Assembly (NCBI GenBank): GCA_000934385.1
Contig: KN880540.1
Span: 1-64,000, forward strand
Origin: Cylindrobasidium torrendii FP15055 ss-10
Taxonomy: Eukaryota; Basidiomycota; Agaricomycetes; Agaricales; Physalacriaceae
Direction of reading: 5' to 3'
Length of the DNA stretch: 64,000 bases
In this document: one piece after another, positions 23,237 through 34,142 of the stretch
Layout: the number at the start of each line of letters is the position of its first letter
How positions within the stretch are numbered: position 1 is the stretch's first letter
Position numbers and translations under genes: made by a program
The notes under the pieces: model-generated
Seen by the model: the letters and a program-made list of their open reading frames with translations, nothing else
Databases searched by the model: none
What the model was told of the DNA's origin: nothing

Positions 23237-25335
23237 ATGCTCGAATCAACAGAACCGCCGTCAACGCCGCCCAGGCGCCCCTCTCAACAGAGTGGGCCCT
23301 ACTCCAGGTCCGGTTCACCCACACCCAGTATTTCTGAATACTCCCTCATTGGCGAAGACGAGGCGTCTACGAGCGACTCGGACTACGCTTATTGGGGCAC
23401 CAACCGCTCACCGTACCGCAACATTGGGTTGTTTGGCCGCCGGGCGATCCATTCAACACCGGTGCTTAGCAGCTACTTCTCCGCTCCTTCCACAGTCGCT
23501 TCAACGTTTGCCACTCCGCCGGGCCCCCCTTCACCATTCCGTGGTTTTCTGCCTCGTATCTGGGATGTTCTCACAACACCGTCCCGGGAATCGCTCACAT
23601 CGCCATCGAGAGGATATATGACCACCCCGAGTAGGCCGTCACCATCCCGCTACCTATCTTTCGGCAGCAACAAAGGCAAGCGGCGGGCGTGCTACGAACA
23701 AGACTTCTTCCAGGACCCAATTCGGGACAGCAGCATTTCGTACGCGGATCTTCCTCCTCTCGACGACGACGAAGGAGAGCTCATCGATGTGGACGACGAA
23801 GCCTGCTTCGTTGCAGTGGATTATCCTTGGGGTGCTTTGGGCGCGAGCAGGGCTCGCTTTGTGACTGGCATAGGTGCGTTCTCTTGCATAATTCTCACGC
23901 TGGTTTTCATCTTAGATATAGATATTGTCTCTCTTTTGCCTCCGGAAGTCTCTCTCCAGATCCTGTATGCGCTTGTGGAACGGCAATTCACACGCACATC
24001 CAACGCTCAACTACAACAGAACATGCACGCGCACTTAGCCTGTCTCAGTGTTTCGAAGACTTGGCGACGACTAGCTAATGACAATAGCGTGTGGCGCGCT
24101 TCTTACAATGCACGTTGGGGCCCACTGGCAGCCGGTCAAGACGCTCTCGACTACTCTTCATTGTTTCGCCAACGTTATGAGCTGGATCGTCGGTGGACCG
24201 GAACCTGGTGGCAACCTTCACAGTCGCAACTATCTGGCCATCGAGACAGGTGAGCTCATTGGCTCATCCCTCGTCCAATGCTTAATGCTCTCCTGGACTA
24301 GCGTTTACTGCATCGAATCTTGCCGGTCCTCCTCTGGTCCTCAATATGTTATCACCGGGTCACGCGATCGTACTATGAAGTTCTGGAATCTCGATACTGG
24401 CAAATGCCTCGGTACTTTCGGCAGCGGTGTCGTTGGAGGCGAACTAGAAGGTCATCGCGGTAGCGTCCTCTGCATCAAGTTCGTCTGGGAGGTCGAAGGA
24501 GAGAAGGGTCTCGTCTTCTCTGGCTCCAGTGACTCGACCGTATGTATCTGGGACCTGTGGTTGGTCAAGAACGCCGAAGGAGATGTTGAGCTCCGAACCA
24601 AAGTGCACGCCGTGCTCAAGGGGCACGGGGGCGGGGTTTTGGACTTGGAAGTTGTAGATGATTGGATCATCACCTGGTGGGTCTCTATACACTTCCCTTC
24701 TCCCATTCAGTGATACTCACTCCACCTAGCTCGAAGGATGGTGTTATTCGCATCTGGCAGCGGGATTCCTTGGAAATCCACCAAACTCTACGCGGTCATG
24801 ATGGCCCAGTGAATGCTGTCTGCGCAGAGGGCGGCAGGCTTGTCAGTGCTAGCGGCGATGGCAAACTCATCCTCTGGGACATTGTCACTGGTCACCGCAT
24901 ACGAACCTTGGAGGGTCATGACCGTGGCTTGGCTTGCATCGAGTTCAAGGATGGCCTTATCATCTCAGGTTCAAATGACTGCAAGATTAAAGTCTGGTCT
25001 GCCGCAACAGGTGAATGCCTAAACACCTTTACCGGACACACTGCCCTTGTGCGCGCGCTATCATACGACCCTGCCACATCGAGGCTTGCAAGTGCGAGCT
25101 ACGACAAGAGCATACGCTTGTGGGATGTCTCGACGGGGAAACTATTGCGTGAGTTGAAGCACCACCATACCAGCCATATCTTCGATGTCAAGTTCGATGC
25201 TCTACGCTTGCTCAGGTTTGCCCTCATCAAACTCTTCGAATCCCATACTCACCATCTTTCAGCGCTTCTCATGATCAGCGCGTCATCATACTGGATTTCT
25301 CAGCGGGCTTGGACGACGCCCAACTCTTCGTTTGA
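23237..25335 (+). CDS. F-box and WD40-repeat protein
   Basis: Model: join(23237..23873,23916..24249,24302..24676,24730..25215,25263..25335), 634 residues. A Ser/Pro-rich N-terminus of about 190 residues precedes an F-box (VSLLPPEVSLQIL, then LACLSVSKTWRRLANDN, WRASYNARWG). Six to seven WD40 repeats follow, with blocks such as VITGSRDRTMKFWN, VFSGSSDSTVCIWD, GKLILWD, IISGSNDCKIKVWS and LASASYDKSIRLWD. This is the plan of SCF substrate receptors (Cdc4/Met30-like): the F-box binds Skp1 and the propeller binds phosphorylated targets. Intron 1 is only 42 bases, free of stops and in frame. The start ATG is the first in frame. Confidence 0.9.
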
Positions 25336-25813
25336 ATTTGTTGCATATGAATTATTTATGTTTTTGGCCATGACCGTTTTGACGGCAGTCAAAGTCGATG
25401 ACTCGGTGATCTCTACTATCAGTACTTGTACGATTTATTCCATATCTCATTGACACGACTCTTTACTAGCTCTACTTTCCTCCGGTTCTTTCTTGTAAAT
25501 TAGAATGTTGTACTATACGCCGATACCATCCCTCAATTTGATTCCCGTTCATTTTCCCTGTCTGTGAGCAACATGTTTTTAGTGAAGGACCGTCAGTATC
25601 TGGTTGGTATACATGGTGCGCTGCTTGCAACTTGAAGCGCAAGATCGGGAGGTCTTTGAGGCTCAGGAAGAGAGGACGCTCGCGGCAGCCTGAGCGTCAA
25701 CGAGCCAAAAGAAAAGAGAAAACATTGGCATTCATGTAACATAGAATCAGTACATCTGTATGTACTTACGAGGTAATGAAAGGCATATGTGGAATTTGTC
25801 AGGTGCACGATAT
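25336..25813. other. convergent 3' region
   Basis: This is 3' flank between the convergent F-box gene and GTPase gene. Nothing recognisable was found. Confidence 0.45.
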
Positions 25814-28257
25814 TCACGCAATATTGCTCCGGCAGAAACGCGTCACGACGCCAAGGGTCGATTTTGCCTTGTTTAACAGATCCAGCTTGTCTTTTAACGT
25901 CTTGAGAGCATGTTGTACTCTGTTCGTCGTCTGTTCGTCTGTGCTTTGACCCGCCATCGCCTCCGCGTGCAGTTCAACCATTCTCACCGCCTTCTGCACC
26001 TGCCCCGCCAGGTTTCCGGAGAGCGAGAGCTGAGAGTATTCTTCCGCCAAGCGTCCAATCTCGGCGGTCTGGTCGGCGACTCGGGCAGACATTGCGTCTA
26101 CAGCGTCTTGAACTTGCTTTTGCACCTTGGCTTGTTGCTCTGCGTCGAGCTTTGCCTTGAAGAACCGTGCCTTGGCGCTCTCGTCGACACTCGTCTGGAC
26201 TTCTTCTTTCTTCATCCAGAGACTGTTGTAGTGGCGATGATCTAGCATTCCGTGGCCGCACTGAACACACTTGGGATTGTCGGTCCTGTCTCTCTGGTCT
26301 CGCGCTGCACAACCTACGAGATCTGCGGGATCAAGCGAGAAGCTGAGTCCGCAATGTTGGTGGCAGTTTGAGTAGCATTTCGGGACGCTGCAAAGAGTGT
26401 TGTGATAATCCCGCTCGTCCTGGATCCAAGTCGGGCTCCGTATGACCTTCTCGTACTCCTTGTACGTCTTCATGTCCTATCATACCGTTAGAAACATGAA
26501 CTTAGTAAGCCAAGTGTTGATACATACCACGCCGCTCTTGTCCATGGACGCCTTGATTTTCTCCAGCTCTTTCTTCTTGATTGTAGCTTGGGCCATCGAC
26601 GCAAGGGCATTTTCGATGCGCGTCTCAATACCTTGCAGTTTGTTATACAGGTTGAGAATCTCCGAAGTCGGTTGAGGCTCGAGTCCATCCATCCAATCGA
26701 AGAGCTTCACGAGCTCTTCAACGGCATCGTCGTGTGCTGAAGTAATGCTCCGTTCGAGCCTCCCCAGAACGGACGCGTTGTGCTGCTTTGTCTGCGCAAT
26801 GATGCTAAGGTACTTCTCGCGCATCGCAAATGGATTGTCTACGATGAGTTGCTGTGCACTCTGGAGGAAAGACGGAATAGAGTCCGGCTGGAAGTTCCAG
26901 GACAGAGCGTTACTGACATTGGTGAAGAGGAAAGCTATGTTGTCGCGGAGTGAGCGAGGAAAGATGGATGACAGCGTTGTGAGCGCGTAATCGGTAGCAA
27001 CACCGAGACGAGGTTGAGTACCGTTCGCCAGGACAATGACAGCGTTGACGACAGGGATGTAGTTCTGAATGGTCTCTGCAATGTTCTTCTTGTGCTCCTG
27101 GTCTTTGGAGATCCCGCGCGTGTCCGCAAGCCCTGGGGTATCCAGAATCCGGATTCTAACATCGTTGCGGCTCCTGAATTCATAAACGCGCGCAGCCTGT
27201 GTCTGACTGCATTTCTGGCTCCCGCCCTGTTCGTTGTTGATATCGTGAACGGGGACATACTCCGCTGGAGAGCGCCCCTCAATGACATTTGCAAAGAAGG
27301 AGAGGAAACAGGTCTTTCCAACACCAGTCTCGCCGACCAGAAGGATCGTGAATTCTGCACGGTTCTTTGCCGACTTGATGATGCCTTGCTTCATCGACGC
27401 AGCGTCGCTAAGTTTCGTTATTAACACTAGCAGTGAGCGTAGAATCCTGATGAAAGCTCACTTGAGGTTTTCATTCAAGGGGGGTGCAGGAAGACCGGAG
27501 ACATTTGACAGCTTCCCCGCGATCCATGCAGACATCCAAGAGAGCGCTTCAGGGACTCGGGAATCTCTTGCTATCGCAGGGATACTTGATGCCCTAGACG
27601 CTGGGCTGCAGCAAGTCTCAGTGGGAGTCTACCACATAAGATGAATGGATCCGAACCGAGTACATGCAATGACGGGGGCCCCTTGATCTTGATGTGTAGC
27701 TTCGTCCTCGGCTTGTGGTTTATGGTTTTCGGCGCTTCATAATGGTCAGATACGGAGAACAAGCATATCGTGTATCTTACCATGGTTCCATCGATGGTGC
27801 AGCATCGGAGCCTCCGGTGGGCGCACGAGTAGCCTGGATATGCTCGTCGACGAGAACAAACTCCGTGTCATCTTCATCTACAGCGTGCAATGCAACAGGC
27901 GCGATCTGGCCTTGCAGGATATGAGATGGTGGCGATGCGGTTCCCTCAGAGCGGTGAGCATCGACACTGACTTCTGGGAATGCTTGTTCCGCATTGTCAG
28001 TGCCAACCGGCGCAGGCAGTGTATCCTCATCGGCCGCGACCTTTGGCGACGGAGATGGGCTACTCGCACGAGTCTCGTCAATCACATCTGGTAGGGACGC
28101 GGTGGGCTCGGGTTTTTCATCCACCGACGATGATTTTACGTCTGATGGCGGGTTTCTGGTTTCACGAGAGAGGTTTTTGAAGATGCTAACAGTGGGTGAG
28201 TGTTGCTATCAATAATCCAGAGAGGACAACGTGCCTTGACCAGTGCAGCGCAGACAT
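25814..28257 (-). CDS. P-loop GTPase (AIG1/septin-like G domain) with coiled-coil tail
   Basis: Model: join of 28257-28241, 28185-27781, 27734-27633, 27593-27462, 27407-26528, 26476-25814, 732 residues. Exon 1 has just 17 bases (MSALH). Residues 1-140 are acidic and disordered. The G domain starts near residue 235: P-loop GETGVGKT at about 244-251, G3 DTPGLADTRG, and LFTNVSNAL at the G4 place. Behind it come helical stretches (KKKELEKIKASMDK), a Cys/His-rich patch (CSVPKCYSNCHQHCG ... NPKCVQCGHGMLDH) that may bind zinc, and a coiled coil with many Gln/Glu/Ala. Similar fungal proteins exist but their function is not established, so I assign only a GTPase fold. Confidence 0.82.
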
Positions 28258-28750
28258 GGTGGTGAGTACGCAAGAGTGTGCTGCATCCATGCAAGTGACT
28301 TGCTAAAGGTGATGGGAATATGTGTGAAGAGGCCCATGGATACTTTGAGTGTGAAGAGAACGAAGGATACTCGTGTGCAAGATTCCTCGTGCGTGCTGTG
28401 TGACCGGATTCATAACTCTATTTTCGTTGAAACTTTTCGAGATGTGTGATTTTTGCGCGGCGTGGCTGGAGAGCTACGGAGACATGGGGAGGTGAAAAAA
28501 TGCTGGGGCAGGAGCTGGGCATGCGCCTCGTTTTGGCGGGGGAGAAAAATCAAACCAAAGCCAGTTCATAAACAACGGTGCCACTCGGATGCCACTCGGG
28601 TGCCACTAATGGTGGTGGTGGGATGCTGAGCGCTTACATGATCCCGGTGATCAAAGCCACTCAGCTCGCCGGCAACGATACTTAGTCCCGCCCCAACGTC
28701 TGCCCAACGCTCACTTGGCTCTTATCGAGTGACCACCACCCCCAATCGCC
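28258..28750. other. divergent promoter with short tandem repeat
   Basis: About 490 bases separate the divergent GTPase and ketoreductase genes. At 28579-28607 an 11-base unit (TGCCACTCGG plus one base) occurs twice, followed by a partial third copy. It may be a repeated binding site, which is inference. Confidence 0.5.
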
Positions 28751-30084
28751 ATGTCTTTTGTGGATATTGCTCAAAATTATGTGCACCAAGCGCTGGAAAC
28801 TGGTGCGTACGCAGTTTTCGCAAAATACCTTTCCTTACTCAACGCTGGACAGTCAAAAGCCAGCCTCCAGCACTCACGGCGCTCGCAGCTCTCGGCGCGT
28901 ACGGACTGCTGAAAACTGCTATCACCACAACATCTTTCTTCCTCCAGACGTTCGTCCTATCTGGATACAGTGTGCGTCCTACTCCGCGTCGTACAAACCC
29001 GCATGTGTTGACCAATGTCCAGCTCAAGAAGTTCGGCGCGAAGAAAGGTGCATGGGCAGTGGTCACTGGAGCCTCCGATGGTATTGGCAAGGAATTTGCG
29101 ATGCAACTAGCAAAGGGCGGCTTCAACATCCTCCTGATTGCTCGCAACCAGACTGTCCTCAATGAAACCGCTGCAGAGATTTGTGCGTCGCCATATTGCC
29201 GGTCCTTTATATGCGCTCAATCCTTCGCCTAGCTGCGAAATATCCTCAAACGCAGACTCAGACGCTTTCCATGGACTTCTCGCGCACAAACGATGAAAAC
29301 TATGCTGGCCTCGCGGCAGCTGTTGCCGACCTCGACGTCGGAGTGCTCGGTACGTGTATGTGTGCGTTTGCGACGCGTTTTAATCATCAGAAACAGTGAA
29401 CAACGTCGGCCGCTCACACAACATGCCCGTTTACTTCCACGAAACACCCAAGGACGAGATGGACTCGATTGTGAACATCAATGTGAATGCTACCCTCCGG
29501 GTAACCTATACGATTCTCCCTGGCATGGTCGTTCGGTGCGGCATTCTTCAACTCAGCCTTAACCATTGTTGCTGATTGCTCCTCTAGCAAACGCGGTTTG
29601 ATTCTGAATATCGGCTCATTTGCTGGTTCTGTCCCGTCTCCAATGCTCGCAACGTACTCTGGCACCAAAGCCTTTTTGTCTACATTCACCAGTGCTCTTG
29701 CAGAAGAGTATGCACAGCACAAAATTGTTGTCGAGCACGTCAACACGTACTTTGTCGTGCGTCTCTAGTTTCATTTCGCTGCTTTGCGCTCACTCTTTGT
29801 TGTCGAAGGTCTCCAAACTGTCCAAAATTCGCAAGCCGTCTGCGTTAATCCCTCTGCCGAGGCCATTTGTCTCTAGCGTTCTCTCCAAGATCGGAAACGC
29901 CTGTGGTGCGGTGGGCAGTGGTCGTCCCCAGACCTCGACTCCCTACTGGTCGCATGCTGCGCTTGAGTACTTCATGACCTTGCTGGCACGCCCTACAGTC
30001 TTCATCAAGTACTCGCACAACCTTCACAAAGATATTAGGAGAAGGGCCCTTCGCAAGGCAGAGCGTGAGGCGAAGGCACAGTAA
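28751..30084 (+). CDS. very-long-chain 3-oxoacyl-CoA reductase
   Basis: Model: join(28751..28802,28871..29182,29233..29349,29397..29535,29588..29756,29809..30084), 354 residues. It is a short-chain dehydrogenase of the KAR/IFA38 type. This enzyme reduces 3-ketoacyl-CoA in the ER fatty-acid elongation cycle with NADPH. Seen are an N-terminal hydrophobic segment (ALTALAALGAYGLLK), the cofactor loop VVTGASDGIGKEFA, VNNVGRSHNMPVYFHE, NIGSFAGSVPSP and the catalytic YSGTK. The lysine/arginine-rich end (RRRALRKAEREAKAQ) would face the cytosol. It is a housekeeping gene and fits the family length. Confidence 0.92.
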
Positions 30085-30440
30085 CATCGAGGTTCTTTGT
30101 TGTTGTGTTTTGTCTATCTCAGGTCCTCTATAGGACCAATGAATGTGAATTTGGCTCATTGTTAAATGCACAACTCGTGGGGTTATGATACGAATTGCAA
30201 TTATGTGGCGCTACTCAAATTGTGAGCACGACCTTCTCACACGTTGTTATGGAAAGTCCGGTTGTTACCTAGGGACAATGAGACTGTCCTGAACAACTTG
30301 TGAAAAGACTATGCAAATGGGTCTACAATGTCATGACGAATTGGGATAAGACCCCTTCCTTTGTCCAGGTGTCGTTTGCGAGCTAGTATAAAGATGACAG
30401 TTTTTCTTCCACTCAAATCTCAACGCTAACACTCGACAAC
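30085..30440. other. intergenic with downstream promoter
   Basis: This is the 3' flank of the ketoreductase and promoter of the zinc-finger gene. The only clear element is the TATA box listed separately. Confidence 0.45.
30387..30393 (+). promoter_or_regulatory. TATA box of zinc-finger gene
   Basis: TATAAAG lies 48 bases before the ATG at 30441, a usual spacing for a short leader. Confidence 0.5.
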
Positions 30441-31153
30441 ATGGAAACCACTGCAGAGAAAAGCATGAAGCACTCACATTCAGCCTCAGTTGTGCCAGAT
30501 GCGAAGGCTCGACCATCTGTGTACGAGACGCATAGTGGCCTTCGTCCTATACCAAGTTGGAAGAAATCAGTCCGTCTATCTCTGCCTTTTCAGTTGCTTC
30601 ATCTAATTGGTACTGCAGGTCCCGCCGTGCCCGATATGCGGCATTTCGGCGGCGCAGATGAAAATCCATCTCATTGAACACACACAAGACAAGAATGGGT
30701 GCGTTCTGCGCTCTGTGGTTGATTTCTCAGCGTTTTATCTCATGCAACTAACTTCTAGGCTGTATCATTGCACACTGTGCGGGAAAGTAGATCCCCTGCT
30801 CGGGGGAATGGTTCGTCATGCTGAAGACCAGTGCGTAGTTTATCCCGGAGTTGTCCTTATATTGATGCAAGAATAGTGCCAAGTACGAGCGCGAGATCGC
30901 GAAAAAGGGAGCAGCGCCGCCGGCTCGGCTTATCCAACGAAAGCCCAGCCCACCACAACCAACGAAGAAACCTGTTGCCGCACCCGAGGCCATGATTCGA
31001 AGGACCGAGTCTGAGCCTCAGGGAGTTACTCTCCCTTCCATACGCTCCTTCGACTGGTATCAGAACTATGGACCGCCTCCTACCGTTAACCCCAAGCAGA
31101 CGTTTTACAACGCGCCGCTCCCGCCCATCGTGCCCCGAAGGAATCAGTCGTGA
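30441..31153 (+). CDS. small two-zinc-finger protein
   Basis: Model: join(30441..30569,30619..30698,30759..30830,30877..31153), 185 residues. After splicing, a first finger VPPCPICGISAAQMKIH...H and a second finger YHCTLCGKVDPLLGGMVRH...H appear, both C2H2-like. The joins at 30569/30619 and 30830/30877 are needed to restore the finger frame and His pair. The tail is basic and proline-rich, ending in PPIVPRRNQS. I cannot name the family. It may bind DNA, RNA or protein. The unspliced frame hides the fingers, so automated callers may miss this gene. Confidence 0.68.
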
Positions 31154-31504
31154 TCCACCACGCTCCAATACCTCTATCCCCGTCTTTGTATCTCAGATAT
31201 CTGTACCTGCACTCTGATCCCTGCCTTGCATTGTCTGGCCTATTATATTCTCATCTATGCGGTGGCATACATCCAATGGGATGTCGTGAGGATCTTGATA
31301 TTCATGTTAATCCTATGTCTCGTCTTCGAATATTACATGACCCGAACTGAACGCGAGATCCTCTCACTGTATCCTGGTCTAGGTGAAGCGTCTCACGGCA
31401 CTTGCCGCGGAGACAAGCGTCTCTTTGCGTAAAGTCACGTGTTCGTTAATGAGCCTGTCCAGTCGGCCCGGTGTCCGATCTCCTCTGCTGTCTCTGCTTC
31501 CACC
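31154..31504. other. intergenic, promoter of MRG gene
   Basis: About 350 bases between two co-oriented genes. No distinct element was found. Confidence 0.45.
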
Positions 31505-32713
31505 ATGTCGATTATACACGAAACTAATGACCGCGTCTTCTGCTTCCACGGCCCACTTCTCTACGAGGCGAGAATAAAGGACTCCCGGCTAACTGATGGC
31601 AACCAAGAATACAAAGTACACTACCATGGCTGGAAGGACACTTGGGACGAATGGGTGCCCGAAGACCGCGTGAAAGCCAGAAATGAGGAGAATGCGGCAT
31701 TGAAAACGAAGTTGGAGCAGGATGCGACGCTGGATAAGAAAGAAGGTGGAAAGGAGAAAGCGAAAGGTGCTTCGTTCGTAAGACTACGCGACGCGTGCTG
31801 ACTGCCACCTTGGAGGTGCCAATGCAAGCACGGCGAAGGGTGCAACTACCAAGAATGTGCAGCGGGGGACAAAACGCGGTCATGAAGTGCGCTTCCCAAG
31901 TTATGCGGTTGTATTTTTGCTAACGTGCGTGCAGGATGACAGTAACAACTCGCGCGCACCAGCCATGAAGCTCACCGTCCCAGAGCCACTCAAGGCCCAA
32001 CTTGTCGATGACTGGGAATCCGTTACCAAGGAGCTTTCTGTCCGTCATAAACATGCTCTGCACTCTGCACTCTGTTCTCATACATGATCATTAGGTGGTC
32101 AAGATACCCCGCAAACCCAACGTCCAGACTATCCTCGAAGACTTTGAGAAGTATGCCGTGGAAAATAAACCAGAATCGTCCGTGCATTTTTCAACTTCCT
32201 CGGAACAGATCTTACACCCTCTTCAGGTTGCGAGAACCAGAGCTGCTCACGCACACTGTCGTAAATGGCATCCAAGTCTATTTCGACCGATGTCTAGGCT
32301 CACAGCTGCTCTACAAATTCGAACGCATACAATACAGCGAAGTGCGGCACAACTACATTACTGGCCAGCACGTCGACAGTGCTGCTATCCCCGAGATGAG
32401 TGGGCTGTACGGCGCCGAGCACCTACTGCGTTTGCTAGGTGCGTGGCCCACATTATCGTCTATAGCAAACCCTGACCCTGACCCCCGCCAGTGACACTAC
32501 CACAGCTTGTCGCTCAAGCAGGACTCGATCATGAGTCCACTATGTTGCTTCAAGATTATGTGAAGGAACTTCTCTTGTGCGTGGTCTCCCTCTTTCCAGC
32601 ACAATGCCTGACCGGGAGCGTCATATAGGTGGATGTCTGAACACAGGAAAGAGCTCTTCCTGGAAGAATATGAGCAGCGAAGTGCGCAGTACCAGAATGT
32701 CTCCAGAGCTTGA
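31505..32713 (+). CDS. MRG15/Eaf3-type chromatin protein
   Basis: Model: join(31505..31766,31816..31886,31935..32039,32095..32177,32227..32438,32492..32576,32629..32713), 300 residues. The N-terminal chromo barrel is clear: DRVFCFHGPLLYEARI and YHGWKDTWDEWVPEDRV. A Lys/Glu linker leads to the MRG domain: LKAQLVDDWESVTKE, KIPRKPNVQTILEDF, YGAEHLLRLL and the family ending WMSEHRKELFLEEYEQ...YQNVSRA. Eaf3/MRG15 reads H3K36 methylation as a subunit of NuA4 acetyltransferase and Rpd3S deacetylase complexes. Full length and all family blocks are in order. Confidence 0.92.
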
Positions 32714-32938
32714 AGCCGGAAGTCGGGGGGCGTATACCTCGGGGCGTTCGCGGACACGACCTTTTTCGTTGCATATTGCGTTTTTACTACTCATATCCAT
32801 GCTTTTGGGCCATGCCCATGAAATGACCTGCATTGAGTGCTCGCTGTGTATATGGTCGATGTTCAACATTCAATGTTCAGCGTGTGAACTGCAGGAACTT
32901 AGGCGATCGAAGCCTACAATACTTTGTCCCCTGCCACC

Positions 32939-33371
32939 ATGGCCGATTCAGTGCAACGTATGTCTGGCAATGGCCTACGTGAGACCGCTCTCAATGCATC
33001 GGTCGAACAGAGTATACCATAAAGATCAACAATGGCGTCGATGTCGACAGCTTTGTACATGATATTCAGCAAGCCGGTTCTGAAATGTCTCGTTTTTGCC
33101 TTCACCGAACTGACGTTGATCTTCCAGGCGGTATCGTTGTATACAAGCACTTGCTCATTAATGTGGGCACCATGCACAATCTTAGCCAGCTACACTCATG
33201 CAACATGTGAAGGCTATCACGGTCAAGCTCTCGCCGCAGATGGTCGGGGCACTGGAGTCAGGCCATCTGAGAGATTTCATTTCTTACATCGGTGAGCACA
33301 CTGAATGCATAGCGGCACATTGTTGCTCACTGGACCTTGAAGAGCCGGACAGTGTTGTCAGTATTTACTAG
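32939..33371 (+). CDS. peptidase inhibitor I9-type proteinase inhibitor
   Basis: Model: join(32939..32957,33011..33076,33128..33162,33213..33291,33343..33371), 75 residues in five tiny exons, too fragmented for ordinary ORF finding. The product runs MADSVQQYTIKIN, VDSFVHDIQQAGGIVVYK, INAITVKLSPQMVGALE and ISYIEPDSVVSIY. This matches the plan of subtilisin-propeptide-like I9 inhibitors such as yeast proteinase B inhibitor and Pleurotus POIA1: a beta-alpha-beta fold with a central GG turn and a C-terminal tail that enters the protease active site. It has no signal peptide, so a cytosolic or vacuolar role in controlling subtilisin-type proteinases is likely (inference). Every intron is 50-53 bases with a good acceptor. 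Confidence 0.75.
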
Positions 33372-33673
33372 GAGCGGCGTGGTGTCCAGCTATTGGTAAA
33401 TGTCAGACCACACCAACTAAATTCAGGCAATCCAGCGAGTTTATGGCAACTGTGAGAGACTCCGACGATGGTAAAGTACCGCTACGTCCACGCTTAGAAG
33501 CCTTTCCTCCATAACTTTGCAATGATGCCGCACGCGGCTGGACAGAACATTTGTGTATGGACATATGGAGATAGCGCGTTGCATTCTTTCCTCTACGGGT
33601 AATATCCTCAGGTCGCTTCCCATTTGGGAACAATGGCATCGTGTATGCTGATCAAAGCGGACCCCGATCAATG
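33372..33673. other. upstream of U2 copy B
   Basis: About 300 bases between the inhibitor gene and the conserved U2 promoter unit. Short blocks (TGCTGA, CCCGATCA) near 33655-33670 are shared with the flank of copy A, so older homology may extend here. Confidence 0.4.
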
Positions 33674-33740
33674 AATGGTCTGTGCGCAGGCACTGTCGAC
33701 GGCGGGATATAAAAACCGCTTCCCGACAAACTGATTCCTT
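33674..33740 (+). promoter_or_regulatory. U2 snRNA promoter, copy B
   Basis: Identical to the promoter of copy A. TATAAAAA at 33708-33715 sits about 30 bases before the inferred start, with a GC-rich block just upstream. Confidence 0.6.
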
Positions 33741-33930
33741 ACCACTCTGGCCTTTTGGCTTAGATCAAGTGTAGTATCTGTTCTTAATAGTTTAACCACT
33801 ATTACGGAGGCACCGCCTCCGCTATTGGTTATCTTATTTTTGCCGCCCTTGTCCTCCGTGCTCTGCTTGCAACATGGAGGCGCGATGACCTTGCCACTGC
33901 AGTACCGGCTTGTGTCGTCGGGGGAACCCC
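33741..33930 (+). ncRNA. U2 spliceosomal snRNA, copy B
   Basis: Complete U2 snRNA. Stem-loop I GGCCTTTTGGCT, the branch-point pairing segment GTGTAGTATC, a GC-rich stem-loop (GGAGGCACCGCCTCC), the Sm site ATTTTTG and a stem-loop IV core TGCAGTACC are all present. Stem I differs from the usual CTTCTCGGCC in reading ACCACTCTGGCC, a variation shared with copy A. A run of C and T-rich sequence follows the 3' end. Ends are estimated to a few bases. Confidence 0.95.
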
Positions 33931-33944
33931 CTTATTCTTTTGTC

Positions 33945-34062
33945 GGTCTCCAGCAACCTCTTTCAGTTGGAAGAGGTTGGGAACATTCAAAAGATTAAAA
34001 TTTAACACTCCATGGTCTCCAGCAACCTCTTTCAGTTGGAAGAGGTTGGGAACATTCAAAAG
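33945..34062. repeat. 49-bp direct repeat, two copies, each with a hairpin
   Basis: Identical 49-base units lie at 33945-33993 and 34014-34062, separated by 20 bases. Each contains the palindrome CAACCTCTT ... AAGAGGTTG with a short loop. They lie just after U2 copy B, so they might act in 3'-end formation or be a partial duplication, which is inference. Confidence 0.8.
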
Positions 34063-34142
34063 ACTTTCTGTAGTTGTACATGACAAATTATGTTATTCTC
34101 AATTGAAGTGTGCTATTTTCTTCACTTGCTATGCTTTGAGGT

